A DNA stretch of 64,000 nucleotides from Bolinopsis microptera (GCF_026151205.1 NC_087078.1:3004175-3068174), one strand, 5' to 3'; shown: positions 11,501 to 25,000, counted from the stretch's first letter. Numbers and translations: made by a program. Notes: a model not told the origin generated them from the sequence alone.

Positions 11501-13229
11501 TAAGAAATTTAATTATGTTATTTTGGCACATGGCATTTGCTATTACCTGGAATCTGTATTTCTCGGCTGTTAGTAACTGTTGCATGCAAAATGTATCCAT
11601 TAAATTATTATTGTTTACTATAAAGAGATTATTTAATTCAGTTATGTATCTTCTGAATGGCTAAGGTAATGGTGGTAAAAGCTTTTTCATTGGGGTGGCA
11701 TTCTGGCTGCATGTAAGCAACGTTGATGCAATCTTAGCCAGAATATTTTATTTGTAAATATGAAGCTGAAGACTTTGATGACGAAATCGGACATGTCAGG
11801 ACAAGGGTGCATGCAGTTTCAATAACAACAATCGGGGAGGCTACGCTTTTAAAAACATTATAAAACAGCGCGGTTGTTATCGATGTTTTAATGTAATGCG
11901 GCGATATTTTTATAATTTATAATTTGTTTCCTTTTTAAGATAATTAAAATTTGTAAGCTTTATTAGCGTGGCTTTTGTTTGGGGACAGCTTTTTTTAATG
12001 TAAATAATTAAAATAACTAACTAATTTGCAGCACAAAGGTCTGATATGGTGGATGGTACTTTTAAAAATAAGCATCATAGTTTCATTTACTTGTTTAAGT
12101 AAAGTTAAGAAAATGCTGATTTATATTGCTTAATTTTCATCTCAAAAACATCAGTTAATTGCAAGTTTTTCATTTTACAGATTGATCCGAAAGTGAATCG
12201 GAAGGACACTGCCAGCAGCACTGTTTTTAAAAGCACTATTGACAAACTAGTCAACTAATTTGGGCTATTATATGATGTGATATTTTATACTAGTGGCTAA
12301 GCTAAAGAAGTTCGGTAATGACATTTCAAATTAGTTAATGTATCATTAGAATTCCTGGTTTAAGTATTTTCAGAATTGAATTATAGTATGTGATCAATTT
12401 CGCGCTAATATAAACGTTTTCATGTTTTTTGGTAATCTATTTGCAGTTTAACGTGACATTAAACAGAATTCTACCAAACTTCTTTCGATTTTTTGCTAAA
12501 CCAAAATAAGGGGTAGCGAGATAAATATTATGAAAATAAAATGGATCGGGTAGGTATGAAATGCATGTCTTCATTCCAGTTGGACAAGCACCAAGCACCA
12601 AGCTTTTAAGCTCTAACTCACTATGTGACACTACTTATAACGTAAGCAAGATTTGCAACTATCACACCAAGCAATATTATACCAAGCATAGCAGACGAAC
12701 ACATCCACATTCGTTACGCTTTACACTCAAGTCACAGCAAACTAAAACGGTAAATTATAAGTGAGTGTACAACTAAAGGCCGGTACACGCCGCATTGTCA
12801 AACCGCACGTGCGCACTCAGATAGGACAAGAGGCGCCAAGGGCCAGCTAGTAAAATGTCTTCTACTACATTCATACATTCAATCGATTTTTAGATCTTTA
12901 TTCTTGTATGGAGAAATATGCCGATTTTTAATTGTGTCCATATCGGGTTTCAAACAAGTCAAAACAAAATAGCAGTTTGTGGTTTAGTTAGCGGATGCTA
13001 CTTATCTTAGTTATTTATAAATAGAAATACCTACTATAACTACATAGAAAGCCTTTCTGAGTTACATTTAACTATTAAAGAGAATTATTCGTAACTTAGA
13101 TCTTGGCTAATTCAGTGCAACCAAAGATACCGCTCTCGCAAACGCCAAAGGTAACACGACGTAATTAAAACAGCACAGAACAAAATGCTGACACAAGCGA
13201 AGGGTGCGCGCGCACGTTGGTCTTAACAC
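8571..13229. other. Long AT-rich region without convincing genes
   Basis: I see no exon structure or recognisable protein. Points of note: four CACGTG boxes at 8867-8955, a CG-rich patch of about 130 bp at 9815-9945, and short low-complexity stretches. Frames such as 9808-10044 and 11181-11408 lack recognisable similarity and are probably incidental. Confidence 0.4.
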
Positions 13230-13230
13230 A

Positions 13231-13280
13231 TAATTGACGTCACAGCCCAAAATTGCTATCAGCCAATAGGAGCGCGGCGT
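13231..13280. promoter_or_regulatory. Possible promoter elements: CRE plus CCAAT box
   Basis: A perfect CRE palindrome (TGACGTCA, 13235-13242) lies 18 bp before a CCAAT box in good context (AGCCAATAGGAG, 13261-13272), next to CG-rich DNA. This pairing is typical of animal promoters, but no gene start could be tied to it. Confidence 0.3.
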
Positions 13281-14529
13281 GATATTGCACGAATTATCGA
13301 TTTCACAGTCCGGCGTATTTTTTGATTCTACACACTTTCACAGGACTTAAACGCGAATATTTGGAAGTAAATTCTAAGGTCCCCTCATCCTTTAAAATTA
13401 ACGAGAAAGATTACACAGAAACTTTGTATATAATATATTGAATTTATTAGCTATCTATTGTTTAGAACTTAAGTATATCTTTAATCGAATAATGAATGCT
13501 CGGCTCCCTCGCCAGAGCTGACCAAGTACAGCTGATATATTACATGTACCCACTCACTGAGGCAACGCAAAATAAAGCTCCATACTTTGTGTGCAACAAC
13601 ATGTTGCTTGCTTACACTAAATCGGCTCTCTAACTCCAAGACAATCGTTTGTGTTAGCCATACAGGCATCCGGCATACCTGATACCATGTTCTTCCTCGT
13701 TATTTACCACTCAGCAAAGTAACAGCTAATGGGTGGTTAGCGTCTGTATGGCGGGATAACACGTCCTTGACAAAGAAGCTGTCCATTTAAACAAGCCTCA
13801 TTGGAATGAAGTAGGTTAACTAATTTACACATTACCCTATCAGATATCATAATAGAGATAGCAGGCACCTCAGAAGATAAATTAGGCAATGGCTTGAGTC
13901 CCTCAAGTAAGCACACACGTTAACGTAGAGATCTTATCTCTACAACTCAACTCAAGAGACATTTAGCAATGAACAATGAATATTCATGCATGACCTTTGC
14001 ATGTACCATCATAAACGTCCTTACGACATCATATGAATACACAGTAAAGAGGCGAGTTTTTGTGGTTCTACAACTTAAGATGTAGCATTGGTGGTTTATA
14101 TTAACATTACGGGAATAGCATGAAGTAGGAACAAGGAAGTATCTAAATTAAGTTATGCCTACGATATGATGGAAATTAACTTTCGTTTGAAACATAGAGT
14201 TATTATACTTGTAAACACTCAAACCTCATAAAGATGAGGCTACTCCAAGAATACGATCAATACTGCGCTAGTAAAGTACCATTTGTATTTTGTAATACTA
14301 GTTAAGTACTATTAGCGGTTTATTCAAATACCAGAATCAACTATTTCACTACAGACGAAAGCTTGCATCTGAGAATGGAGAGAGGTGTATGTGACAATTG
14401 TGTTGCGGCAAATCTTATGAAGGCCCGAGGGAACTGCTCATGGCTTTCAATTTAAAGTATCAAATAGAACAGATAAACGGTCTTACAATCAGGTTTGATT
14501 ATGTAAATTATTAAATTATTAAATTATTA

Positions 14530-15965
14530 AATGCTCCCTCATTCCTAAAATGGGCACTTATACAACCATTGCCAATGTCACTTGTATAGAGTTTCCGGGA
14601 ATTAGCTTTATAAAAATGCCCGACAATCGCCCATCTGGAATTATACTAAATATATTCATTATTCATCCGGTCAAGTCCTACTGCCTTAATTATAATAACA
14701 ACGAGTTACAGCTCTGACAATGGTTGGTACCAACAGTTCCAGGGATAAATGATCACAAGTATACGTATCAGCATGTAATTATAGATACTTAAAAATGTTG
14801 TGAATAAAGTTAAAGTTGTAGATTAGGAATGGGATAGAAATGAAACAAATAGGAAGGAACAAGGGATAAGATAAGAGAGGGGTAGGGTGATACAGGACAA
14901 GGGTCGTTTATAGAAAGGTAACTTACAGCGAATCAAACTGTAATGGTTGATTTATCGGTAACATTTAAAATCTAACGTATGGGTAATAGTCGTGAAACGG
15001 TTTATACCGTCTATTTTTCACATATTGCTCAAACTTTTAGCACCAGACAATCTGCCTTTTAAAGTCTTTTAGGGTAATTTTGGAGACATTTCTGAGTATT
15101 CATCATGCGCGAGGGAGATCTCAATTGATCAATACATTCCTAGACGCGGTCAAGGTTACTGTTGAAACTGCAGAATATTTCAGGGTATAAATTAGGATTA
15201 ACAAATAATAAGTCCACCCTATTCTGCTGTATTCTAGTTTAAATGGGGAGATTCTTGGGACCAGTATTAAAGTTGGAGGCAGGAAACAATCAGTAATAAT
15301 GAATAGTTAACTGATAATTACTAGTAGCCCGTTGCAGCTGTTACAGGGACCCATAATGCATATATATTACAAGTGCGTGTCCAGTATAAGCTGTGCTATG
15401 ATAATACATCAATTTCAAAGTTATCTATTAGAATGAGATAAGAATGAGACAAAGAGGAAGCGACAACGAATGGTATAGAGGTACCCCTTAATCGACCCAA
15501 CCAAATGAGATGTATTCTGAATCGAGTTAATTAGGGCGATATTAAAGGTTGGTGGTAGAAATCAATCAGTTACTGGAAGTGACCTTAACGTATGATGATA
15601 CTTCACACATAGCATCAGGTTCGATTATTAAAATTGATATTAGGATGCAGTGAAACTATCGGACTTGCCAAACTTTAGAGGATCCCTAATCCCTAATTCA
15701 TAAAGTCATAAATATGAGCCCCCATACCACTGTCATGAATTTTTCAATAGAGAGATGCGAGGAATTAGCTTATGTTAATAAGAATGCCCGACAGTCGGGC
15801 ACAATTTGAATTAATGCTAGAAATAGATGAATTCATGCGGTTCATCAGGCCCAGTCTTGTTGCCCTATTAATATTAATAAAGAGTTATAGTAATGTCAAT
15901 CACTAGTACCAATAGTTATAAGGGGATACATGATGGAGTAAAGGTGAGAATATTCTCGTAACCCC
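14530..15965. repeat. Diverged three-copy repeat family
   Basis: Segments near 14540-14780, 15290-15400 and 15700-15950 share recognisable blocks: AATTAGCTT followed by AATGCCCGACA, a block ending in GAGTTA(C/T)AG, then a block like CCAACAGTT with GGGATA(A/C)ATGAT. Spacing differs and identity is moderate, so these are old copies. No coding potential is seen. Type of repeat unknown. Confidence 0.45.
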
Positions 15966-16297
15966 AACTTCACGTTCTAAAATATTAAACATCGCACACT
16001 TGGTTTTTTAGAGCTGTATAAGTCAGAATATTGTCATAACCTTAAAAGTTAAAAGTTAAACGTTTAAGTTAGGGTCCTACCTAATTAAGCTACAGCCTAC
16101 AGTTTCCTTAACATGAAACCAGCACAAAAATTTCCTGTACCATTTTTGTGTAATAACATTTAGTGGTGAACTATTGTTCCATTATTGATTATAGACTATA
16201 TTTGTTGAAGAATTGTTCCACTTTGAGTAAAGTGCTGTGCAGTTTATTCCAATTAACATGAACGATGTTTCTTATCCAATTGGGCACTTTCCACAAT

Positions 16298-17671
16298 TCA
16301 ATCTTCTATGAGGTCTGTACGATTTCTCAATTTCCCGATTTCTTTGTTTTTACTGCCCATTTTATAATTTTTAGAACTTCTGAGAAAAGAAATTTTAGAT
16401 GGTTTCTTGCAGCCTCTCATATACAGTATATTAGAACAAACCTTTCGTTAGCTATCTCTGAACAAGCATCTCTGAGCTGTTGAGATAATCTTTTGGAGTG
16501 CTTTACAGAGGGTAACATGTTTTTAGAGTGCTGGTATAACTCCTCGCACTGGACTGTGTAACTGCTTACAACTGACAAAACATCTTCTGTCGAAATTTCT
16601 TTGTATCTGAAATGTTAGGGAAGGTGGTTATGTTTGAGTGGGGTTGGAAAGGGACAAAAAGTGATGGATGAGGTCAAATATGTCCGAAATTAAGATGAAG
16701 TAACTCGTGAAAGCTACCTAATACTTACACTTTGGAGAATCCTTTTATTAATGAATTAGCAGAGGTTATTTTATTAACAGTAGCAGCAACTTCTGGATGT
16801 TGGAGCACAGATTCCGAAATTGATATCTGACTAAGCTCCATACCAGTAGTTCCCAAAGCTGATCGTGAAGGTGTTAAAACGTTTTGATGATCAAGAAGAG
16901 CTATGGAGTCAAAACTTTGTCTGTTTTTTAATGGTGTACCAAACATTGGGGACAGGCCTATTGATTTGTTCCCAATCCTTTTAGAAGGAGTAAGAGACTC
17001 ATCTAATGTACAAATTGCTCGTTTTATGTCATGCAATCTGTCGGCATATTTGAGGGAAGGTTTTTCTTGGAGTGGTGTACAGGAGTATTCAGCCATTTTG
17101 TTGCAACACCTGCACATAAAGTAGAGGAAAGTTATAGGATAGAATTAAAATTGACACAGCTAAACACAATTAAGATCTAATTAAAATAATATGATGAAGA
17201 CATAGTTTCAGTTAAACAAAAAAATTCAGTTAAACAAAAATTTCAATTTTATGCCATTTATTAGTGAATAAATTACAGAATAAACAAGTCTACAATAAAT
17301 CAATTTGATATTTAATTCAAAGGAATCCTAATTCGATGTGTAGTATGGTTGTCAATCTTTGAATAGATTAGATATAGGTTGATGGGGCAAAGGAGTGTGT
17401 GTGCTGTTTACTATTGAAGGAGAAGTTGGGTTTGAAGAAGATAATTAAAGAAATTAACTCTCCTATTCAAATCAATACATTTAGTTGGCAGCAGCGGACA
17501 TATATAATACACATGAGTTTTTTATTAACAGCTTGTATTTCAGCAATCTTTTCAGCATATTTATTGAATACACGTTTAATGCCAGAGGGAGACTTTACAT
17601 TTTCTTGTCTGATGTCATTGAGACCATCGCGTCGTATAGTTAGTTAATAGAATTTTCGAATTCACAACCAG
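16298..17671 (-). CDS. Unrecognised multi-exon gene with CDK-type sites (N-terminus missing)
   Basis: Four minus-strand exons join in phase: 17671-17517 (acceptor ATATAG; donor AT|GTGTAT, phase 2), 17109-16729 (acceptor GTGCAG; donor GT|GTAAGT, phase 2), 16606-16442 (acceptor TTTCAG; donor AG|GTTTGT, phase 2) and 16379-16298 (acceptor CTCTCAG, stop TGA). If the first exon is excluded, translation could start at ATG 17096 and give 204 residues. The protein is basic, with a short helical stretch in exon 1 (FNKYAEKIAEIQAVNKK). It has three S/T-P-x-K/R motifs (TPSK, TPLK, TPSR) within about 60 residues, a pattern seen in cell-cycle and centrosome or kinetochore proteins (inference). I do not recognise the family. 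The intron between exons 1 and 2 contains one copy of a dispersed repeat (17213-17425). Confidence 0.55.
17213..17425 (+). repeat. Dispersed direct repeat, copy 1
   Basis: About 200 bp beginning with two CAGTTAAACAAAAA units and running to GGGGCAAAGGAGTGTG. It is repeated in the same orientation at 22859-23045 with scattered substitutions and one short indel. No coding capacity or element hallmark was recognised. Confidence 0.8.
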
Positions 17672-18164
17672 CTATATTATGTATAATTTTTTAATTGATT
17701 TTTTTAATCAATAAACTTTCAAAATGTTACACAAATACATCATTTTATTTCAAAGAGAATTTCGCCGAATGACCTTACATACCTTGACAAGTGACCGAGT
17801 GTAAACAAAATTAGGCACACCGAAACACCAGTTGACCAGTAAACTGGTCATAAGATCTTTCAGTTTAATTTGGGTACATTTCGTTTTATGACGTGTCGAC
17901 TACGTTTACTTAGTTTCAGTATACTTTATCCCTACCGTTTTATTACATTTTTGACTTTATTTACCTATCACTATACATATTTAATCTTAAATAATCATTT
18001 TAGTGGAACTATGTAAAAGGGGATCGTTGCTAGCGTCGAAACTGTTTTAACCCTGCCTTAGTCAGTTGAAAGTCTGATAGCATATGTTCTGTTTGATTTG
18101 ACCAAACTAATGCCTTTCATTGCTTTATAACAATTACATCGGGCCCTATTATATGCACCTATAA

Positions 18165-21101
18165 GTGAAGCGATACTGCAACCAAGGTATGCTAGGTTTA
18201 GGCTATGAGAGCTTCTATCAAGATACCTTTGACTCGAAAGTAAAAGGCTCAGGAGTAGCTCTATATGTCCTTAACTCCTTTAATGCTGTTAAAAATAACA
18301 ACCTGTCACAAGTAACAGAAAATCTAGAAACCCTCTTTGTAACCATAGGAAGTATAGGAAATTATACTTCTATAGGAGTAATATACCGCCCTCCAAGTGG
18401 CAATGCTGAGCAAGCTCTCCAAGAATTGTCGTCAATCCTTGATAAAGCACCAAAACATACACACATTGCAGGTGATTTTAACATTAATCTCCATGGTAAA
18501 CACAGTAACATTATTGCACAGTATGAAGACGTCCTATTCAGTAGAGGCTTCTTCCCATTGATATCATTAGCAACTCATGAAAAGCCTGGATGTAATGCCT
18601 CGTGCATCGACAACATCATTACAAATGACCTAGACTCTGTTACTGCCTCTGGAGTCATAACTGACCACATATCTCACCACCTCCCTATATTTAATATATC
18701 TGACTGGAAAATTAGCAAGACCAAAAATATTCATAAGCACACTCAATATTATGACTATTGTAAGTCAAACACTGATAAATTTGCTGAAGTCTTGGGTAAT
18801 AAACTAGATAATGAACCAATTATAGATTTTACCAACTTTCATGATATCTTTAAAAACAGCATTGACGAAACCTGCAAACTAGCTGTACCCAAAACCACTA
18901 AGCGCACTATGCAGAACAACCCCTGGATTACTGGCGGGATTATAGCCTCAGTAAACCACTGCCATGGACTGTATGATGCCTGGGCGAAAGTCAGGAAAGT
19001 TAAGTGTAAACATGGCGAAACTGACACAAAAGGGGGCACATGCCTGTGTTCTATCTGCTGTAATAAAAGAAACCGTTATGATGACTACAAAGAATATAGA
19101 AAGGCTCTAAAAAAGGTTCGTAAAAAGGCTGTGTCTGAATATTATTCTGACAAGTTTCTTGAAACTCAGGGAAACTCCAAGAAAACCTGGGAACTTATAA
19201 ATAAAATTCGTGGCAAACAGAAACGTGATATCAGACCTATATTTACCATAGACAATGAAAAGATAACTAATCGCAGAGTTATAGCGAATGAATTCAATAA
19301 GTATTTTGTATCCCTAGCATCTAACCTTAATGCAGCCTACACAGAACTAGGAGAAATACAAATTAATCAGCTTCCAAGTTTCTGTGACCTCTTACCTAAA
19401 TCGAATACAGCTAATATATATCTACATGACTGCTCACCTGAAGAGGTGGCTAAGATCATATCGGAACTTAAGAATGGCAAGGCTAGTGATATACCAGTAC
19501 ATATAGTAAAGGCAGTATCAGGTATAATTAGTCCACTACTATCGGTATTGTATAACGAATGTATGCAACAGGGAGTTTTTCCAGACGACCTAAAAGTAGG
19601 TAAAATAAGTCCAATATATAAGAAAGAAAATGCTGAGCTTCTTGAAAATTACAGGCCTATCTCAACCTTAGCGATATTTGGTAAAATACTTGAGAAGATC
19701 ATATTCTCCAGGCTTTACAGTTTCTTTCAGTCGCAAGGATTATTATATGAAAATCAATATGGCTTCAGAAAAAATCATTCCACAAGCCATGCACTTAACT
19801 TCTCTGTCGACTACATTGAAAAATCACTAAGAGATAAAAATCATGTACTAGGCATCTTCATTGATTTAAGTAAAGCTTTTGATACAATCTGTCATGATAA
19901 ACTGCTTAAAAAACTGAATGATTATGGAATTCGAGGGACTGCAAATAAATTAATAGCCAGTTACCTCTCTAATAGACAGCAATATGTTTCAGTACTTGGA
20001 GAAGAATCCGAAAAACTGTCTGTAATATTTGGTGTGCCTCAGGGGTCAGTATTAGGTCCCTTGCTTTTCATTATCTACATCAATGAAATATATAGAGTAT
20101 CAGATCTAGGTAAGTTTATACTTTTTGCCGATGACACCAACATATTTGTTGTAGATAAATGTATAAAAACACTTTACTGCAAAGCTAACAAAATTCTTAA
20201 ACTTGTTCATCAGTATATGAAGAGTAACTTGCTGCATATCAACACAAAGAAATGTTGTTATATCCACTTTAAGCCGAACTGTAGAAATGAACCAGATTCA
20301 AACACCAATGAATTAGAACTGACACTGAATAATATAATAATTAAAAAGGTAGAGGAAACTAAGTTTCTTGGAGTCATTATTGACCAAAAACTGAACTGGG
20401 ATGCTCACTTAAGAGAGTTAAATAGTAAATTGAAATGTGAGATTGGTAGACTATGTGGAATTAGACGCTGTGTACCTAAAAAACTATATAAGGACCTGTA
20501 CCACACCCTTTTTGAATCACACCTATGTTATGGAATATCTGTTTGGGGAGGTGTATCAAATAATAAACTAGAAGCCATATTTAAAACACAAAAGAAATGC
20601 ATAAGAATTCTCTTTGGTGATAATGATGCGTACTTCAATAAGTTCAAAACATGTGCCAGAGTAAGGCCTATCACTAGGGATAAGACCGGTAAAGTTATCA
20701 AGCAGATGTTAGGCAAAGATTTCTTTGAACTAGAACACAGTAAACCAATCTGTAACGAGTATAACTTCCTGACTGTCCACAATCTTCATAAGTTGCACTG
20801 TTTACTGGAAATGTTTAAAATTAATAAGTTCCAATCACCAGTCTCAATGTTCTCTTTATTCAACAGGTCACCAAGACGAGACAACTACTTCATCCCACCC
20901 ACTCCGTCCTCACTATTCATCTACCAATCAACCAGTATTTGGAATCACTGCCGTAAGTCAACAAGTGAAATAGACTTCTCCACTCCTATCAGTATATTCA
21001 AGAATAATCTTAAGAAAGCTTTGTTAGAACTACAATCTAAATATGACAGACAACTATGGTGCAGTTACAACTTTGATGCAAATGAATTATCATTGAAATA
21101 G
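18165..21101 (+). mobile_element. 5'-truncated CR1-like LINE, ORF2 endonuclease-RT
   Basis: A 978-codon frame; its first codon is GTG just after a TAA, so no native start is present. It begins inside the AP endonuclease domain (GVIYRPP, then GDFNIN, then the SDH-equivalent ISHHLPIF). It continues with a full RT: NGKASDIP, the fingers block NYRPIS, FIDLSKAFDT, GVPQGSVLGPLLF and FADDTN, followed by thumb and C-terminal region. The N-terminal PHD finger and first part of the endonuclease, present in the relative at 35896-39300, are missing, so this is a typical 5'-truncated copy. The remaining frame is intact, suggesting recent insertion. The C-terminal motif TCARVRP is shared with the LINEs at 35896 and 45492. 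About 300 bp after the stop is probably its 3' UTR; no poly(A) tail was found. Confidence 0.9.
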
Positions 21102-22858
21102 GTTAATTAACTAAACTTAATCATATGAGTAAACCACGGTGTTATTGCAAAGAACCATGACAAGGGTATCAGACCTATATTAATCTAAGAGACGAAACAA
21201 AACGAATCATCATACAACAAATTTTAAAATCCTGCGGCACAGGATCCTGTTGTTTTCCTACTCTGCCTCTCCCAAACCCCTCTCTCCTTCTCCTTCTTCA
21301 GGTTTATTCTACAATTTTTTAAATTAGATAGCAGATATATTTTCTTTCGAATGTAGTAATGGCATTATACATTATTTGGTATCGTATGTATGTTGTGTTT
21401 AGTGTTTGCTAACTAGGTATGTGCTATATATTTTGAAGAATTTTGAGGCTCACAACGTCTCGTCCCATGGGTTGAGTTGCAAGCTGAGTATATGTTCAAA
21501 TCGCCTTACTTCGTATGGTGAAACATCGACAGGTTTGCCTTGACCTTTCGGACGAGTGTTTGCCCACCGGGGATCCAAAAATATGATCACCATGAACATT
21601 ACTTTGACACGTGAACTTATCAAACGACTGTAATGATTCCATTAAATTTTCTTAGTACATTTAGCTAGTTTATAGTAGATACACACGGTCACAGAATAGA
21701 GGAGCACAATTGGGCTCTTTGTTCTGCGACCGTGTTTCCTCGGTGGGCCGACAGGTTTTTGTTGTGTAGTAGTGCTGGGGAAAAAACACGCTTTAAATAT
21801 CAATGAATGTAAATATTGTTAATTGACATTAGTGCCACAGTTTATGTGGTAAAAACAAATTTATGGTCAAACATTATATATCGTAGAAGGGCATGATTTA
21901 CCCACATCACTAAGCATCTGGATGGATAATTAGCACACAAGGATAAACTGAGCTTTAAACATGACCACCATCAATAGCATATAACCATAGCTCCAAAATA
22001 AATAAATTGCTCTACATAGAAACATCTGGCCTGATCTTATCACATTGTGGTCCCCTGGGGTTCGGTAAAGCCCTTACAGGCAACTGGGTCCTTTTACCAG
22101 CCACAATAAAACTAGTCATGCCAGTACTGTCATAAACTGTAACCAACTATTTAAAAATAAGATATCTTTTGCTAGAATTTTAAATTTTAAGCCATAGAGC
22201 AATCTTCTCAATTTTAAAATTTAAAAATAACATTTTACCCTAACTATGATGTGGTGGCATTTCATACTTAACTAAAATTCAACTTTGAAAGTCAATAGAT
22301 TATTAGTCACAACAAAATTATAGTTTAAGACATCCATTTTGCATTGTGTTTCCATTATTAGAATTTATGATATGTATTGATTGAATAATTGGTAATAAAT
22401 TTAACTTTTGTTTTATTAAACTTTTGTTTTATTATTCCATTGAACTAATAAGGTTACAGCCTAAAATATAAATATAATAAATAACAATGTACCATAATTA
22501 TAAACACACTTGAACATATTTTATTAATTACACTTTTTATCAATTTATATTTAGATAATTTAGTTACTTTAAAGATAACGAAAACTTTCAATTATCAAAA
22601 TATATAATATCGTGATCTATAACAAGAAATTATAATTACTGATTAAGGATTTGCAGCATTTGTACGGGGTTGTAAAGTACAAAAAAATATAATTCGTGAG
22701 AATAATGCCAGGAATGCGCACAGATCTTTAATCAAGATCGAAATTGTACTGAGGTGTTTAGCATTGTGAAACTGCTCGAGGTTATTCATAATTCGTCTTG
22801 ATAGTAAAGTATTATTTCGTTTGTGTTATCAAAGTTTGTGTGTCTGATCATTGTCAGT
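21102..22858. other. Non-coding region after the LINE
   Basis: Includes the likely LINE 3' UTR and AT-rich DNA. A stem-loop lies at 21682-21733 (ACACGGTC-CAGAA paired with TTCTGCGACCGTGT), within outer complementary blocks GCCCACCG near 21562 and CGGTGGGC near 21740. It could be a small foldback element. No genes seen. Confidence 0.4.
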
Positions 22859-23045
22859 CAGTTAAACAAAAATTCAGTTAAACAAAAATTCAATTTTATG
22901 CCATTTTTTACAGAGTAAACAAGTTTACAATAAATCAATTTGATATTTAAAGGAATCCTAATTCAATGTGTAGTATGGTTGTCACTCTTTAAATAGATTA
23001 GATATAAGTTGACGGGGCAAAGGAGTGTGCGTGCTGTTCGCTATT
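22859..23045 (+). repeat. Dispersed direct repeat, copy 2
   Basis: Same sequence as 17213-17425 in the same orientation, slightly shorter. The two copies bracket a 5.4-kb interval that contains the LINE at 18165-21101. Confidence 0.8.
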
Positions 23046-24485
23046 GCTCGCACCAAACGGCAACCTAGTAAATGTTTTGTATGGACACCGGTCTCCATCA
23101 CGATACAAAATTAGGATTGTAGAATTTATTGTATAACTTTTAGTGCAGTGGAGGAAGCGGTGTGGTGCATTATTAGAGTGACAGCCTACTGATTTAGAGT
23201 TGTTTTTAAGTGAGCATAATGGGTATATTTTTGGACCTAAACGCTTTACTATGGCAACTTTAAAATTGGTTCTTTTAATCATTGTGAAAGTTTAAGTAAA
23301 TTGTTTAATTGTCAGAAGATGTTATATGGTCGTTTAGAACTGTCCAGAGGTACTGAATTAAATGGGTTTTAAATAGTTGCAAAAATTGTTAATCTATTTT
23401 TTCATTTCTTTAAAAGATATAAATAGCACGAGCCGCTTTATTTTTGAAATAGTACTTAAGGCAAAGCAAAGTGCTGCAAAAAAGTTAAAACGCAAACCGC
23501 GGGTCTGCAGTCCATTCACCATTAATAATGGACAGTTCAAATATAAAATCATTAATAAGGTTCACATTGGATATATAGATAACCAATGATATCGTGGTTT
23601 AAAGTCATGTGATACCGCGATGAGCTAGCTGGCGTCTGCCTAAGATCATATAATATCGATGCTTCTCCTCTTTTATCACTCGATAGCGGTAACTCTTTAC
23701 ACATGCTTTTTTGTTCAACCTGTTGTTCAATTTGTTTAACATCTCTCTGGTTATTTCAAACCACTTCAATCCCCAAATTTATACATCTAACCATCTCTCT
23801 GGTTGCTTTCATCTCGTTAAAGCCAAGGCTCGACCGGGACCGCTTTTTAATCCGGGACTGGGAAAAAGTGCCAGGACCGGGATTAAGACCGGGAACGGGA
23901 TTAGGGATCAGGATTAAGCCGGGATCCTGGTCTAGCTTACCACAAGTTGGGCTCTCTCCAGTACTGTTTGGCTATTATGGCTAATCACCTCCAATCCAAC
24001 CTCATGTAGTAGAATCTACTTCTAGTTTTCTTCAATTCTGCTACCTCCATTCTAGCTCTTTCTAGCAATCTCTGAATGCTACTTCCTGCTCTATCTAGCT
24101 TCCACCAACGCTCAATAATTGTTGTATTGCTACCACTAGCACTTGTAAATGTAAGCCCTATCCAGCAACCTCAGACTTATTCCTACTCTGTCCAGCTATC
24201 ACCAGCACCAGCAAATTACAAAAATCATATTTTTGCACCTGAGGGTAATTTAGAAATTTCCCCCCTTGGGTTGGAACTACTGATAAAATTTGCGTACATT
24301 ATCAATTCTGATCCAGAATGACCATACAAAGGACCTGGTTTCTAGAAAAGTTGTAGACACTAAACTGCATACTTGATTTCAATTAGCTTCTAGAGTAGAT
24401 TTTTTTCACTTTCGCTCGAATGTTAAGGCCACTAAGTATTCCGAGTTGTGTTCTATGAGTAAGCTAGATGGTAGCATATTTATTT
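23046..24485. other. Non-coding region with a CCGGGA-rich degenerate repeat
   Basis: At 23828-23935 the plus strand carries many variants of ACCGGGATTA (ACCGGGACC, TCCGGGACT, ACCGGGATT, CCGGGAACGGGATTA). This is a degenerate short tandem repeat of roughly 10-12 bp. No gene is recognised; a minus-strand frame at 22998-23282 shows no similarity I know. Confidence 0.4.
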
Positions 24486-24524
24486 TAAAAGGCCTCCCCC
24501 AGCCTCGGATCTTAGGATTGGATT

Positions 24525-25000
24525 TGCAAAAATTCCTAAGACAAACTGCTTAAGAAAAGCTAAGACTGCAAAAAAAGCTGAGACAAAATTTAAGCGAACC
24601 TGAGATGTCAAAATAAGCTAAGACAGCGAAAAGTCTTAAGACAAAATTTAAGGAAACCTAAGACAGCAGATAATCCTGAGACAAAATTTAAGGAAACCCA
24701 AGACAGCGAAAAATCCTAAGACAAAATTTAAGAAATCCTGAGACAGCGAAAAATCCTGAGACAAAATTTAAGAAATCCCGAGACAGCGAAAAAACCTGAG
24801 ACAAAATTTAAGAAATCCCGAGACAGCGAAAAAACCTAAGACAAAATTTAAGAATCCTGAGACGCGCGAAAAAACCTGAGACAAAATTTAAGAAATCCCG
24901 AGACAGCGAAAAATCCTGAGACAAAATTTAAGAAAACCTGAGACAGCGAAAAATCCTGAGACAAAATTTAAGAAAACCTGAGACAGCGAAAAATTTTTAG
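24525..25000. repeat. 40-bp satellite array, left arm
   Basis: Units such as ACAAAATTTAAGAAATCCTG + AGACAGCGAAAAATCCTGAG recur exactly every 40 bp (24721, 24761, 24801, 24841, 24881, 24921, 24961), with more diverged units before. Each unit is made of two related halves of about 20 bp. Outer units have decayed more than inner ones. Confidence 0.95.

Noticed and set aside
12437-12764. Overlapping short frames on both strands
   Set aside because: AT-rich DNA with incidental open frames; no conserved features.
22998-23282. 94-codon minus-strand frame starting with ATG
   Set aside because: No recognisable motif, and it overlaps a dispersed repeat at its 3' end.
23703-23984. 93-codon frame over the CCGGGA repeats
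   Set aside because: Its coding look comes from the degenerate tandem repeat. Several frames are open at once.
24525-25000. CRISPR-like array in the 40-bp repeats
   Set aside because: Continuous 40-bp satellite with no unique spacers.
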